Source: Oscillospiraceae bacterium
GTDB taxonomy: Bacteria; Bacillota; Clostridia; Oscillospirales; Ruminococcaceae
NCBI GenBank assembly: GCA_025758045.1
Contig: CP107208.1
Coordinates: 1,488,001-1,552,000 of the forward strand
Direction: 5' to 3'
DNA: 64,000 bases
The notes below the pieces were generated by a model. It was not told the DNA's origin. It searched no databases and worked only from the letters and a program-made list of their open reading frames with translations. The position numbers and the translations under genes are program-made. This document shows, one piece after another, positions 41,154-50,437 of the stretch (positions within the stretch are counted from its first letter, which is position 1; every line of letters starts with the position of its first letter).

Positions 41154-41746
41154 CCCCGAACCTGTGGACGCTGCCCGAGACCGTACACTTTGCTGACACG
41201 GATTGGCGGGTGCATACCGACTTCCGGGATGTGCTGGAGATCCTGCGCTGGCTGGACGGTTCTGCTGACCCTGCACTGACCGACAGCGAGCGTTGGTACG
41301 TAGCGCTGGCGCTGTTCTACCGGGATTTTTCGCTCATGCCGCCAGTGCAATACCGAGAAGCCTGTGAAGCAATGGCAACATTTGTGCAGGCAGGTCGCCC
41401 CGACGGCGGACCCTGTGCGCCCCGGCTGATGGACTGGCAGCAGGATGCGGCGCTCATCGCGGCGGGCACGGCGCGGGCGGCCGGGCAAGACCTGCGTGCG
41501 CTGCCCCACCTGCACTGGTGGAGCTTTTTGGGCTGGTTCGACAGCATCGCTGACGGGCCGTTTGCCACCGTGGTGGCCCTGCGGGACAAGCTGCGCCGCG
41601 GCAAAAAACTGGAGCCGTGGGAACGTGAATTTTACCGCGCCCACCGTGCCGAGGTGGACCTGCACCGCCCCGCCAGCCCCGAAGCAGACGCAGAAAAGCA
41701 ACGTCTGCTCGCACTTTTAAATGAGGACGAAAGGAGAGGAAAGTAA
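41150..41746 (+). CDS. Gp15-like tail assembly chaperone 2
   Basis: A 198-residue Gp15-family protein: LPETVHFADTDWRVHTDFRDVLEILRWLDG, ALALFYRDFSLMP and the W-rich LPHLHWWSFLGWFDSIADG. It binds the tape measure during tail assembly. ATGA overlap with the upstream chaperone and only 1 bp to the tape-measure gene, so all three are coupled. Confidence 0.88.
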   Translation: MTPNLWTLPETVHFADTDWRVHTDFRDVLEILRWLDGSADPALTDSERWYVALALFYRDFSLMPPVQYREACEAMATFVQAGRPDGGPCAPRLMDWQQDAALIAAGTARAAGQDLRALPHLHWWSFLGWFDSIADGPFATVVALRDKLRRGKKLEPWEREFYRAHRAEVDLHRPASPEADAEKQRLLALLNEDERRGK

Positions 41747-41747
41747 C

Positions 41748-43427
41748 GTGGAAACGATTTCTTTTGATGAGATGTCGACCCTGGACGTGCCCAGCGCCGC
41801 GCTGCGCAGCAGCCTGGACAAGATCGCGTCGGCGCTGCAAAAGGTGGGCGCGGCGGGCACCGACGCCAGCGCCGCCGTGGACGAACTGCGCACCAGCCTG
41901 CGGGCGGCCGCCGCCCAAAGCGTGAAAAGCGCCCGCAGCCTGGCCAAGTTTGACGAGATCAACCGGCTGAGCGCCCCCGCCGCCGAGAAAGCGGATGCCG
42001 AGAAAACAACCGCTGCAGCGAAGAAAACGGGCGGCTCCACCCGCAAAAGCGGCAGCCGGTCCGGCAGCAGGGCCAAGGCCGAAGCGGACGGGGAGGTGAG
42101 CATCTGGCAGGCGGCACTGCAAACCCTGCGGGATGCCTTGGATGGATTTTTGTTGTATCTGCAAACCTATTACGGCCCGGCCATTGCGGCGTGGCAGGCC
42201 GCGTGGGAGCAGATCAAGCAGACCGCGCTGGCTGTGTGGGAGCCGGTGCGCGCGGCAGCGCTGGACCTTTGGAATGGCGCACTGCAGCCCTTGGCCGACT
42301 ACCTGCTGACGGTGTTTCTGCCCGGCGTGGCCAACAGCTTTTCCCAGGCGTTCGCGCCGATCCTGGGTGGGACCATCAGCGCGGCCATGACAATTTTGGG
42401 CAACCTGTTTGTCTGGCTTTGTGGGCTGATCGGGGAGCTGGTCAACACCGTGGTGCAGCCCGCGCTGGCCCTGCTGCTGGAGATCTGGCAGGGGGTGATG
42501 GACGGCATCACGGCCGCGTGGCAGGCCTATGGGCAGCCGATCCTGGATGGGCTGGTGCAGGCGTTTCAGGGCTTGACCGACCTGCTGACCTCCCTGTGGC
42601 AAGGTGTGCTGCAGCCCGTTTTAACGGACCTGATTTTGCTGATCGGCACCCTGTGGAGCGAGCATTTGCAGCCCCTGTGGCAGCAGCTGACCATGGCGCT
42701 GGGCGCTGTGATGAACCTGGTGCTGACTGTGTGGAACACCGTGCTGATGCCGCTGGCTGCCTGGCTGGTCAGCACGCTGGGCCCGGTAGTGGCGCAAGTG
42801 TTTAACGGTATAGCGTCTGTTATTGGCGTTGCCATCGGTCTGGTGGCGGATGCCGTCAACATTGGCCTGACCATTTTGCAGGGATTGGCGGACTTTTTGA
42901 CGGCCGTATTGCAGGGCCGGTGGTCCACTGCCTGGAACGCCATGGCCGCTACCGTTACCACCGTTTGGAGCAAGATCACTTCGACGATTCAAAGCGCGGT
43001 CAGCGGCATTTTGTCGGTGGTGCGGGGCATGGTCAGCGGCATCCAAAGCGCTGTCAACGGCCTGCTGTCGTCCATCAGTTCGGTGCGCAGCGTAGCGGGC
43101 AGCGCCATCGGTTCCGTGATGGGCCACAGCCTGCCGGTGGGGCTGCCCGTCGTGGCCGGGCTGGAAGATCTGCCGGTCCCGGCGCTGGCGGCGGGCGCGG
43201 TCATCCCGCCAAATCGCAAGTTTCTTGCGCTGTTGGGCGATCAGGGGGCGGGCACCAATGTGGAGGCTCCGCTGGCCACGATCCGGCAGGCGATGGCCGA
43301 AGTTTTGGCCGGCTGGAATGGGGCAAACGACGGCCAGCCCATCAACGTGTACATCGGTGAGGAGTTGCTGGACAGCGTTATCGCCAACAGCGAGCGGCGC
43401 CGCAGCCTGCGCAGCGGCGGGAGGTGA
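41748..43427 (+). CDS. Phage tail tape-measure protein
   Basis: 559 residues, helical, Ala-rich coiled-coil N-terminus (to about 150). A long region of hydrophobic, Trp-bearing repeats (IAAWQAAWEQIKQTALAVW, VWNTVLMPLAAWLVSTLGPVV) follows, typical of tape measures. At 559 residues it predicts a short tail. I start at GTG 41748, one base after the Gp15 stop, with GGAGAGG upstream. Confidence 0.9.
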   Translation: METISFDEMSTLDVPSAALRSSLDKIASALQKVGAAGTDASAAVDELRTSLRAAAAQSVKSARSLAKFDEINRLSAPAAEKADAEKTTAAAKKTGGSTRKSGSRSGSRAKAEADGEVSIWQAALQTLRDALDGFLLYLQTYYGPAIAAWQAAWEQIKQTALAVWEPVRAAALDLWNGALQPLADYLLTVFLPGVANSFSQAFAPILGGTISAAMTILGNLFVWLCGLIGELVNTVVQPALALLLEIWQGVMDGITAAWQAYGQPILDGLVQAFQGLTDLLTSLWQGVLQPVLTDLILLIGTLWSEHLQPLWQQLTMALGAVMNLVLTVWNTVLMPLAAWLVSTLGPVVAQVFNGIASVIGVAIGLVADAVNIGLTILQGLADFLTAVLQGRWSTAWNAMAATVTTVWSKITSTIQSAVSGILSVVRGMVSGIQSAVNGLLSSISSVRSVAGSAIGSVMGHSLPVGLPVVAGLEDLPVPALAAGAVIPPNRKFLALLGDQGAGTNVEAPLATIRQAMAEVLAGWNGANDGQPINVYIGEELLDSVIANSERRRSLRSGGR

Positions 43428-43432
43428 AGGAT

Positions 43433-43780
43433 ATGGATATTTTGACCATCGGCGGCGTAACACTGCCCGCCCCCAACGAGTACAAGGTGCAGCTGAACGA
43501 TCTGGACAGCAGCGACACCGGCCGCACCGAGGACGGCGTGATGATGCGCAACCGCGTGCGGGAGGGCATTGCCAAGATCTCTGCCAGCTGGGCGGCGGTC
43601 TCCACCGCGGATTGCGCGAGGATCTTACATGCGGTAAAACCGGAAAGCTTTGATGTGGCGTACTTTTTTGGCGAAATGCGGACGGCAAGGATGTATGCGG
43701 GGGACCGCAGCGCGGATCTGATCGCGGCCCGGGAAGGGAAAGGCGTTTGGGATGTTAGTTTGAATTTGATTGAGTTTTGA
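43433..43780 (+). CDS. Small phage baseplate/tail protein, 115 aa
   Basis: 115 residues between tape measure and hub, where distal-tail proteins sit. It opens MDILTIGGVTLPAPNEYKVQLNDLDSSDTGRTEDG and ends in beta strands (GVWDVSLNLIEF). Probably a compact Dit-like adaptor; family not certain. ATG at 43433 follows GGGAGGTG and overlaps nothing; GTG at 43424 is an alternative. Confidence 0.7.
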   Translation: MDILTIGGVTLPAPNEYKVQLNDLDSSDTGRTEDGVMMRNRVREGIAKISASWAAVSTADCARILHAVKPESFDVAYFFGEMRTARMYAGDRSADLIAAREGKGVWDVSLNLIEF

Positions 43781-43796
43781 GGGTGATGGTTGGTCA

Positions 43797-44048
43797 GGGT
43801 TGCCACCCTGCGGCAACCCTTTTTTATAACGGCATCTTGCGAGTAGGCCTTCCTTTTTGGACACCCAAAAAGGAAGCGAAAAAAGTGCCCGCTACTTGCG
43901 AAAGCGCGGGAGGCCCGCCTTAGGGGCTGCTCGCCCCTAAGAACCCCAAAGAGGAGGTTGAGAAGCAAAAAAGCTAAACCGTGCAGGAGTGCTGCACGGT
44001 TCTTAACGCTTTTTTGTTTCTCTCCGATTGACCCCTCCGGGGCCAAAA
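43797..44048 (+). repeat. Structured ~255-bp element, copy B
   Basis: P0 GGGTTGCC/GGCAACCC with TTTTTT (43797-43826); P1 CTTCCTTTTTGG/CCCAAAAAGGAAG; P3 CTTAGGGGC/GCCCCTAAG (43919-43941); P4 AACCGTGCAG/CTGCACGGTT around GAGTG (43977-44001); P5 GACCCCTCCGGGGCC. Compared with copy A, P1, P3 and P4 all show compensatory changes. Confidence 0.88.
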
Positions 44049-44049
44049 C

Positions 44050-44076
44050 GGGCCGATGACGAGCATCGGCCCCTAC
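44050..44076. repeat. 27-bp palindromic repeat, copy 4
   Basis: GGCCGATG, ACGAG, CATCGGCC, CCTAC between the two inverted structured elements B and C. Confidence 0.85.
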
Positions 44077-44089
44077 AGTATGGTTATAG

Positions 44090-44344
44090 AGGAATTTAGG
44101 CCCCGAAGGGGTCAATGTGGAGAAGGGCCCAAAGGCGTTAAGAAAAATGCAGCACTCCTGCATTTTTTAGCCTTTGGGTCTTTCGACCACGACTTTGGGG
44201 TTCCAAGGGGCGAGCAGCCCCTTGGGCGGGGTCCGCTGCCTCGCAACAGCGGGACTTTTTTCGCTACCTTTTTTGGTCACAAAAAAGGTAGGCCTATCGG
44301 AAGAATCCCATTATAAAAGGCCCTGCCGCAAGGTAGGCAGGGCC
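44090..44344 (-). repeat. Structured ~255-bp element, copy C (inverted)
   Basis: Reverse orientation. Outer P4 is CCCAAAGGC/GCCTTTGGG (copy A has AAAAGC/GCTTTT), inner P4 AAAATGCAG/CTGCATTTT, P3 CCAAGGGGC/GCCCCTTGG, P1 CTACCTTTTTT/AAAAAAGGTAG, P0 GGCCCTGCC/GGCAGGGCC. With copy B it makes a 550-bp inverted pair between two phage tail genes; 43781-44393 contains no coding sequence. Confidence 0.85.
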
Positions 44345-44393
44345 GCAAAGCCACCCTATACAATCCAAACAATCTCAGAAAGGACAACCAAAA

Positions 44394-46151
44394 ATGTACG
44401 ATGTACCAAAAGAATACCGAGCTGCGATCCGCTCCCCGACGCGGAAGGACCGCATGGCGGGCAAGCTGATCCTGACCGACGGCAGCACCATCGAACTGAC
44501 CGACAGCGCCGTTATTTCCGGGTCGGTCAGCGTGGACAACCAGTGCGTGTCCGGACAGGAGCTGGCCTTCGGCAGCGTGTACATGGGGCAGGCGTCGCTG
44601 CAGCTGCGCACCGCGCTATCCAGTGCTGCGTTTTACGATGCAGCGCTGCAAATCGACTATGAGATCCAGCTGGCAGACGGCAGCTGGTACACCCTGCCGG
44701 TGGGCCGCTACACCGTAGCCGAGGCCGAGCGCAGCGCCGCCGTGGTCAGCCTGACCGGCTACGACAACATGCTGAAGCTGGAGCGCAAGTTCTCCGGCAG
44801 CGCGATTTTGGGCGACGCCTACACGATGCTGACCCAGATCGCCGGCACCTGCGGCGTGGAGCTGGCGCAAAGCGAGGCGGAGATCAAGGCACTTTCGCCC
44901 AACGCCGAGATCCTGCGCCAGCTCGACGGCAGCTACCGGGTCTCCACCTGGCGCGACTGCGTGGGGGCCATTGCCCAACTGCTGGCCGGGTTTGCCACCA
45001 TCGACCGGCTGGGCAGGCTGCGGATCGTGCAGTTTGGAGAGACACCCTGCGTGATGCTTTCAAAAAACGCACGTACCAATGCGAAAATCTCTGACTTCTC
45101 CTGCCACTACGCCGCGCTGGTCATCGAGACCGACACGGATACCTTCACCTCAGACATCGAGGGGGAGAGCGGCCTGGAAATGACCATCTCCGACATGCCG
45201 CTGGCCGAAAGCGGCACCGCTGAGGTGCGGCAGGGCATCTGCGACGCGGTGTTTGCGCGGCTGCGTGCGCTGGACTACACCCCCGCCGCCGTGACGATGC
45301 CCGGCGACCCGGCGCTGGAGCTGGGCGATCGCCTGGCGCTGCCCACTGCCCATGCCGCGCCCGAAACGCTGGTGACCCACCTGGTGTGGAAGTTCCGCGG
45401 CGAAATGACGCTGAAAGGCGTGGGCAAAAACCCCTACCTGGCGGGCGCTGCCACCCACACCGACGCCCAGCTGCGCAGCCTGCAAAAGCAGGCCGGCGCG
45501 AACAAAATCATTTATTACAGCTTCACCAACGGCTCCGACATAAAAGTGAAGGACAACGGCAAGGAGACCAACGCCGTGAACTTGACTTTTGTTACCACGC
45601 AGGATACCTCGGCCATGTTTTTGGCGCAGGTGCTGCTGACGGCAGAACCGGATGCTAAGGTGGTGAAGCTGCCTGTAACAGGCGATACTGCGTCTGATTT
45701 TGAAGGTGCGGCCACGCTGGAACAGGATGCCGCCCTGACGCTGACCGTGCGGTACTACCTGGACAATGTTCTCATCGACAGCTTTACCCCGGCCCAGCGT
45801 CTGGTGCGGGGTGCCCACGCCTTGGCGCTGTTTTACCCCTTCCCGGATTTGGAGGGCGCGGCCAGCCACCGCTGGAGCGTGCGCCTGCTGTGCGCGGGCG
45901 GCGGCGTGAAGATCGCCAAAGGGCAGATCCGTGCTACCATCACCGGCCAGGGCATGGCGGTGGGCGACGCCTGGGACGGTACGCTGGAGTTTGAGGAGCT
46001 GGTCGGCCGACCGACCCGGACGCCTGTGGCCCGCAAGGTGCTGGCCATTCAGGACGTCATCCTGGCAGGCACGCAGAAGCCCATCGGTGATGCGGCGGCC
46101 GAGATCATCACCAGGCTGCTGCGCAAGGCACCGGCAAGAAACATTTTGTAA
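44394..46151 (+). CDS. Phage tail hub / baseplate protein
   Basis: 585 residues. The first 370 resemble siphophage tail-associated (Tal/Gp37-like) hubs: VSVDNQCVSGQELAFGSVYMGQASLQL, YTLPVGRYTVAEAERSAAVVSLTGYDNMLKLERKF, STWRDCVGAIAQLLAGFATIDRLGRLRIV. The remaining 200 form an added beta domain. It would sit at the tail tip and carry the fibre/receptor protein encoded next. AGAAAGGAC precedes the ATG. Confidence 0.82.
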   Translation: MYDVPKEYRAAIRSPTRKDRMAGKLILTDGSTIELTDSAVISGSVSVDNQCVSGQELAFGSVYMGQASLQLRTALSSAAFYDAALQIDYEIQLADGSWYTLPVGRYTVAEAERSAAVVSLTGYDNMLKLERKFSGSAILGDAYTMLTQIAGTCGVELAQSEAEIKALSPNAEILRQLDGSYRVSTWRDCVGAIAQLLAGFATIDRLGRLRIVQFGETPCVMLSKNARTNAKISDFSCHYAALVIETDTDTFTSDIEGESGLEMTISDMPLAESGTAEVRQGICDAVFARLRALDYTPAAVTMPGDPALELGDRLALPTAHAAPETLVTHLVWKFRGEMTLKGVGKNPYLAGAATHTDAQLRSLQKQAGANKIIYYSFTNGSDIKVKDNGKETNAVNLTFVTTQDTSAMFLAQVLLTAEPDAKVVKLPVTGDTASDFEGAATLEQDAALTLTVRYYLDNVLIDSFTPAQRLVRGAHALALFYPFPDLEGAASHRWSVRLLCAGGGVKIAKGQIRATITGQGMAVGDAWDGTLEFEELVGRPTRTPVARKVLAIQDVILAGTQKPIGDAAAEIITRLLRKAPARNIL

Positions 46152-46173
46152 AACCGAGAGGAGGAACTTTACC

Positions 46174-47640
46174 ATGCCCATCCATGGTCACACCAAAATC
46201 GAACTCACCAGCCAAACTACCGGTGAGGTCGAGACGATCGAGAAAGACAACATTGTAACAAACGCTGTATCGCATATATTTAACGCTTTCAACGGTATGG
46301 CCCTCCTGCGGGAGGCCAACGCCAACGGCGAGTACGGCAGCACCTCGGATAAGAGCTGGGAGCTGCTGGAAAGCCTCTACGGCGGCATTTTGCTGTACGA
46401 CACCGCCCTGGGCAGCGACCCGAACACCCTGTTCGCCCCGCCGGAGGCCAACCTCGTGGGCAGCGGCGTGCCCAAGGTGCTTAACAACGGCAAGGGCCTG
46501 CAGCGCGGCAGCTTTAACGCCACCGAAAGCAAAACAGACCTAAAAAACGGCGTTGTCACGTTTGTTTACGACTTCGCCACCAGCCAGGCCAACGGCACGA
46601 TCGCCAGCGTGTGCCTCACCAGCCGCTACGGCGGCTTCTTCGGTGAGAGCGAGACCGCCCTGCCCGCCGCCGACGGCTCCAACACGTCGAGCTACTACAA
46701 CAGTGCGCTGTTCGGGCAGGAGACGATCTTTCCCAATGCGCCGGGCAAGAACGACCGCCACCTCTACGGCCGCCCGCTGTACGCCGACCCGGAAAACGAC
46801 GAGATGGTGTTTGGCGCTATCATCAACAATAAGCTGGTGCTGCGTTACGCCACCGCTTTGACGACCGAGATCGATCTGTTCAATCCCATCAACACCACCC
46901 GCGTCAAAAAGACCGAGGAGCGTGACCTTTCGGACTTTCTGCAGGCCGACCACTTCAGCTACTGTGCCGTAAGTTATGACGTAGATGCGGATAAGATCTG
47001 CGTCGTCAGCACCCCCGGCGCCGACCAGCTGAAAACCACCGGCCTGATCCGCGTGCGCACCTACGACCGCAAGACCCTGGAGGAAAAAACCTACGCCTTC
47101 ACCAACCCCACCGGCGTGACGCTGGCGGGCAACGTGGGCGGCACCTCGCCGGGACTGCGCAATACCGGCCGTCTGCTGGGCGGCTGCCTGTTCATGGCCG
47201 GGTACACCACCTCGCCCGCGGCCAACGCGGTGCCGTTTTTCAAAATTCCGCTGGCCGATCCCAGCAACGTGACGGCCATCACCACCCACGATCTGCTGAT
47301 GCCCATGTTCCAGGATATGCACGACGGGCGCATCTACTTTATGGGCAGCAGGTACACGGCCTGCGGCACCGTGCTGAACACCGCCACCAACGAGATGCAC
47401 GCCATCGAGGCCTACTACAACTACGAGCAGTACCCCTACCTGGCTGTGCCCGTGCTGGGCCAGCCCGCTGTGCCCTACATGGTGCGTTACGACGCCAACT
47501 CCGGCAACAACCAAAGCACCGTGCACCAGGGCATCCGGCGCAACTACCTGGCCACCATCAACGATTTGGACGCGCCGGTGCAGAAAACAGCCGATAAAAC
47601 GATGAAAATTACCTACACACTGCGCAGAGAGGAGAGCTGA
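46174..47640 (+). CDS. Phage tail-tip/fibre protein
   Basis: 488 residues starting MPIHGHTKIELTSQTTGEVE; TIEKDNIVTNAVSHIFNAF is shared with many siphophage tail proteins of gut Firmicutes. A repeated beta pattern like a propeller or carbohydrate-binding fold follows. Probably the host-recognition protein. GAGGAGGAAC precedes the ATG at 46174; upstream in-frame Mets lie within the hub gene. Confidence 0.75.
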   Translation: MPIHGHTKIELTSQTTGEVETIEKDNIVTNAVSHIFNAFNGMALLREANANGEYGSTSDKSWELLESLYGGILLYDTALGSDPNTLFAPPEANLVGSGVPKVLNNGKGLQRGSFNATESKTDLKNGVVTFVYDFATSQANGTIASVCLTSRYGGFFGESETALPAADGSNTSSYYNSALFGQETIFPNAPGKNDRHLYGRPLYADPENDEMVFGAIINNKLVLRYATALTTEIDLFNPINTTRVKKTEERDLSDFLQADHFSYCAVSYDVDADKICVVSTPGADQLKTTGLIRVRTYDRKTLEEKTYAFTNPTGVTLAGNVGGTSPGLRNTGRLLGGCLFMAGYTTSPAANAVPFFKIPLADPSNVTAITTHDLLMPMFQDMHDGRIYFMGSRYTACGTVLNTATNEMHAIEAYYNYEQYPYLAVPVLGQPAVPYMVRYDANSGNNQSTVHQGIRRNYLATINDLDAPVQKTADKTMKITYTLRREES

Positions 47641-47641
47641 T

Positions 47642-48298
47642 ATGCAGGGCATTTTTGCGGGGCGCACCCAGCTGCGCTACCCCTACGGCCGTTACGGATA
47701 CACCCGCGGCGGCGGCAAAATTTGGCACGGCGGTATGGATCTGGTCGGGTCGGACTCGACCGATATACGCATGCCGTATTACAAAAATAAGCGTATCACC
47801 GGCAAAGTCGTCCGTGCCCGCCGCGTGACCGACCACAGCAATAAGACTTGGGAGTGGGGCTGGTACGTCTGCGTGCAGCTGGACCCCGGCCAGACCCCCG
47901 ACGACGTGAACTATCTGTACTTTTGCCACTGCCGCGAGCTGAAAGTGACGGCGGGGCAGGCGGTGGCCAGCGGCGACCTGCTGGCCGTGATGGGCCAAAG
48001 CGGCAACGCGGCGGGCGGCTACGACCATTGCCATTTCGAGGCCCGCGCCACGGCTACCGGCAAGGGCCTGGACCCCAGCCAGTACGCGGGCTGCCCCAAC
48101 GCGGTAGGCGTGTACGGCGAGGCGCCGGGGCAGGCGGATTCCGGCGAGGAGAATGAGGAAAACGCCGATGCTGTGAAGAAACTGCAGCGTATTTCCATCG
48201 GCCCGGTAAGCCGGGGCGACGCCGACGCGGTGTATGCGGTGTGCGTCAGCCGCGGGCTGGTGGCCGCTGGTTTGTACAAAAGTGAATGGAGTGTTTGA
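47642..48298 (+). CDS. Phage endolysin, M23 peptidase
   Basis: A 218-residue cell-wall endopeptidase. Zinc ligands His29 and Asp33 (HGGMD) and the HCHFE motif near 127 are all present, so it should be active. A linker and a C-terminal helical module (DAVKKLQRISIGPVSRGDADAVYAVCVSRGL) may bind the wall. Directly upstream of the holin, as in a standard lysis cassette. The start is one base after the previous stop. Confidence 0.87.
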   Translation: MQGIFAGRTQLRYPYGRYGYTRGGGKIWHGGMDLVGSDSTDIRMPYYKNKRITGKVVRARRVTDHSNKTWEWGWYVCVQLDPGQTPDDVNYLYFCHCRELKVTAGQAVASGDLLAVMGQSGNAAGGYDHCHFEARATATGKGLDPSQYAGCPNAVGVYGEAPGQADSGEENEENADAVKKLQRISIGPVSRGDADAVYAVCVSRGLVAAGLYKSEWSV

Positions 48299-48300
48299 AT

Positions 48301-48768
48301 ATGAACGGAAATTTGGACAAGAAAAACGGTTTTTTATATGCAAAAGCCGCCGTGGCCGCGCTGTGCGGGGCCTTTACGGCGGCGTTTGGGTGGCTGGGCT
48401 GGCTGGTGCTGGCCTGGGCGGCCTGCATGGCGCTGGATTGGCTGAGCGGCAGCGCGGCCGCCGCCAGCAGGGGAGAGTGGTCCAGCGCGGCAGCCCGCGC
48501 GGGGATCTGGCACAAAGCCGGCATGGTGGTGGTCGTCTGCGTAGCGGCGCTGACCGACTTGGTTTTAAACGTGGCGGTGGAAAACCTGCCGGCGTTTTGG
48601 GATGGTGTTGGGTTTGATTTTGAAGGGGTAGTCCTGCCGGTGGTGTTGGTGTGGTATATTTTTACCGAATTAGGCTCCATTGCCGAGAATGGCGCGGCCA
48701 TGGGGGCACCGGTGCCTAGTTGGTTGCTTTCGTTGTTGGCCGAAAGCAAGGAGAAAGCCGCTAAGTAG
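48301..48768 (+). CDS. Phage holin (toxin secretion/phage lysis family)
   Basis: A 155-residue membrane protein with three to four helices (AKAAVAALCGAFTAAFGWLGWLVLAWAACMALDWLSG; GMVVVVCVAALTDLVL; VVLPVVLVWYIFTELGSIAENGAAMGAPVPSWL). The last motif is diagnostic for the phage lysis holin family. ATG at 48301 has GGAG nine bases upstream; the ATG at 48286 lies within the lysin gene and is less likely. Confidence 0.9.
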   Translation: MNGNLDKKNGFLYAKAAVAALCGAFTAAFGWLGWLVLAWAACMALDWLSGSAAAASRGEWSSAAARAGIWHKAGMVVVVCVAALTDLVLNVAVENLPAFWDGVGFDFEGVVLPVVLVWYIFTELGSIAENGAAMGAPVPSWLLSLLAESKEKAAK

Positions 48769-49106
48769 CAGTCTGCTGCGCGGCCCTGCCTACCTCTTGC
48801 GGGCGGCTCCCGTTCCGCGCCACCCTGCGGCGCTTCACTCGCATTAACGGCATTTTGGCGTTATGCGTACTCTTTTGTGACCAAAAGAGTACCAGAAAAG
48901 TCCCGCTAGTTCCGAGGCGCGGGGCACGGCTTAAGAGCGCTAGTTCGCGCTTCGCGCGAAGCGTCGCTGACGCGCCGCGGGCCGCGCTCTTAAGAATTTA
49001 ACAAAGGTTGGTCTGGCGGCTGCCCGCCGCCGATTCCTCTGCAATGGTGTACGGTCTCGCTAAAGTGCATTGGCTCCCCTAGAGGGGAGCCATTCACCTT
49101 ATTTTA
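48769..49106. repeat. Gap after prophage: degraded structured repeat
   Basis: P1-like GTACTCTTTTGTGACCAAAAGAGTAC (48865-48890, with covarying ends relative to copies A and E). Then GAAAAGTCCCGC and a P3-like CTTAAGAGCGC...GCGCTCTTAAG (48930-48995) expanded with CGCGC repeats. Then a TACGGTCTCGCTAA motif (49047) also at 22215. No gene is supported. Confidence 0.6.
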
Positions 49107-49363
49107 TAGAGGAATTTCGGCCCCGAAGGGGTCAATATGGAGAGGAGCGAAAAAGCGTTAAGAAAAACGCAGCACTCCTGCGTTTTTTAGCTTTTTTGCT
49201 TCTCGACCTCATCTTTGGGGTTCCAAGGGGCGAGTAGCCCCTTGGGCGGGGTTCGCTGCCTCGCAACAGCGAGACTTTTTCGCTTCCTTTTTGGTCACAA
49301 AAAGGAAGGCCCTTATGGATGCAACCCATAATAAAAGGGCGTCACCGCATGGTGGTGACGCCC
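49107..49363 (-). repeat. Structured ~255-bp element, copy D
   Basis: Inverted. P0 GGGCGTCACC/GGTGACGCCC with TTTTATTATGGG lies 18 bp beyond the pilT stop and acts as its terminator. P1 CTTCCTTTTT/AAAAAGGAAG, P3 CCAAGGGGC/GCCCCTTGG, inner P4 AAAACGCAG/CTGCGTTTT (T-A pairs of copy C replaced by C-G), P5 GACCCCTTCGGGGCC. Confidence 0.87.
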
Positions 49364-49381
49364 GTAAGGCAGAAACATCGA

Positions 49382-50431
49382 TCAAAAATACTGCTCAAGA
49401 TCCTTCTTATCGGTAGAGCACCGCAGCGCCGCCTCGCGGGTAATCTTCCCGCAATCCACCAGCCGGGCCAGGTCGCCGTTCAGGCTGTGCATGCCTAAAG
49501 CGGCCCCGGACTGCAAAACACTGGGGATCTGGAAGCACTTATTCTCGCGAATCAGGTTGCACACCGCATCGCTGCCCACCAAAATTTCAGTGGCGGCACA
49601 CCGCCCGCGGCCGGTGGCCAGGGGCAAAAGCTGCTGGGTGATAACACCACGCAGCACCGTTGAAAGCTGCCCGCGGATCTGGCTTTGCGCACCCGGCGGG
49701 CAGACGTCGATGATACGGTCAATGGTCTGCGCTGCGCCGATGGTGTGCAGTGTGCTCATCACCAGATGGCCGGTCTCGGCGGCGGTCACGGCGGCGGAGA
49801 TGGTCTCGTAGTCGCGCATCTCGCCAACGAGAATCACGTCCGGGTCCTCGCGCAGGGCACTGCGCAGGGCGGCGGCAAAGCCGGTCACGTCGCTGCCCAC
49901 CTCGCGCTGATGGATCAAAGCTTTTTTGCTTTTATACACGTACTCGATGGGGTCCTCGATGGTCAGGATGTGGTCGGAGCGGTTCTGGTTGATGTAGTCG
50001 ATCATCGAGGCCAGCGTCGTGGACTTGCCGCTGCCCGTGGGGCCGGTGACCAGGATCAGGCCGCGGGGCTCGTCCGCCAATTTCTTCAAAACCGGCGGCA
50101 GGCCCAGCTGCTCCATGGTGGGGATCTCATCGTTTAAAAGACGCAGCGTCGCTGAAATTTTGCCCTGCTGGTAAAACACGTTCACACGGCTGCGGGTGCC
50201 GTCCGGCGCGGCGATGGCAAAGTCCGCGTCCAGCCGCTGGGTGTCCAGTGCTTCGCGGTGGCTCTCGTCCAGGGTATTTTCAATCAGGGCACGGGTGGCG
50301 TCCTCGTCAAACTGCACGGGGGCTTCCACCAGCTTGCCGTCAATGCGGAACATCAGCGGCAGGCCTTGGGAAATATGGATGTCGCTGGCCTTCATCTGGC
50401 GGGCCAGCGCGGTCAGTTCATGGATCTGCAT
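49382..50431 (-). CDS. pilT: Type IV pilus retraction ATPase
   Basis: 349 residues of the PilT/GspE ATPase family. Walker A is TGPTGSGKST, the Asp box TIEDPIEYVY, Walker B DPDVILVGEMRD, the His box TGHLVMSTLHTIGA, with the N-terminal ASDIHISQGLPLMFRIDG. It depolymerises pili to cause twitching or DNA uptake. Six bases after pilB, with AGGAGTG before the ATG: last gene of the operon. Confidence 0.94.
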   Translation of the reverse strand: MQIHELTALARQMKASDIHISQGLPLMFRIDGKLVEAPVQFDEDATRALIENTLDESHREALDTQRLDADFAIAAPDGTRSRVNVFYQQGKISATLRLLNDEIPTMEQLGLPPVLKKLADEPRGLILVTGPTGSGKSTTLASMIDYINQNRSDHILTIEDPIEYVYKSKKALIHQREVGSDVTGFAAALRSALREDPDVILVGEMRDYETISAAVTAAETGHLVMSTLHTIGAAQTIDRIIDVCPPGAQSQIRGQLSTVLRGVITQQLLPLATGRGRCAATEILVGSDAVCNLIRENKCFQIPSVLQSGAALGMHSLNGDLARLVDCGKITREAALRCSTDKKDLEQYF

Positions 50432-50437
50432 AGGGTA

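Noticed and set aside
44056..44662. Short plus-strand frames across the repeat pair
   Set aside because: Translated repeat DNA; they overlap the true hub gene in another frame.
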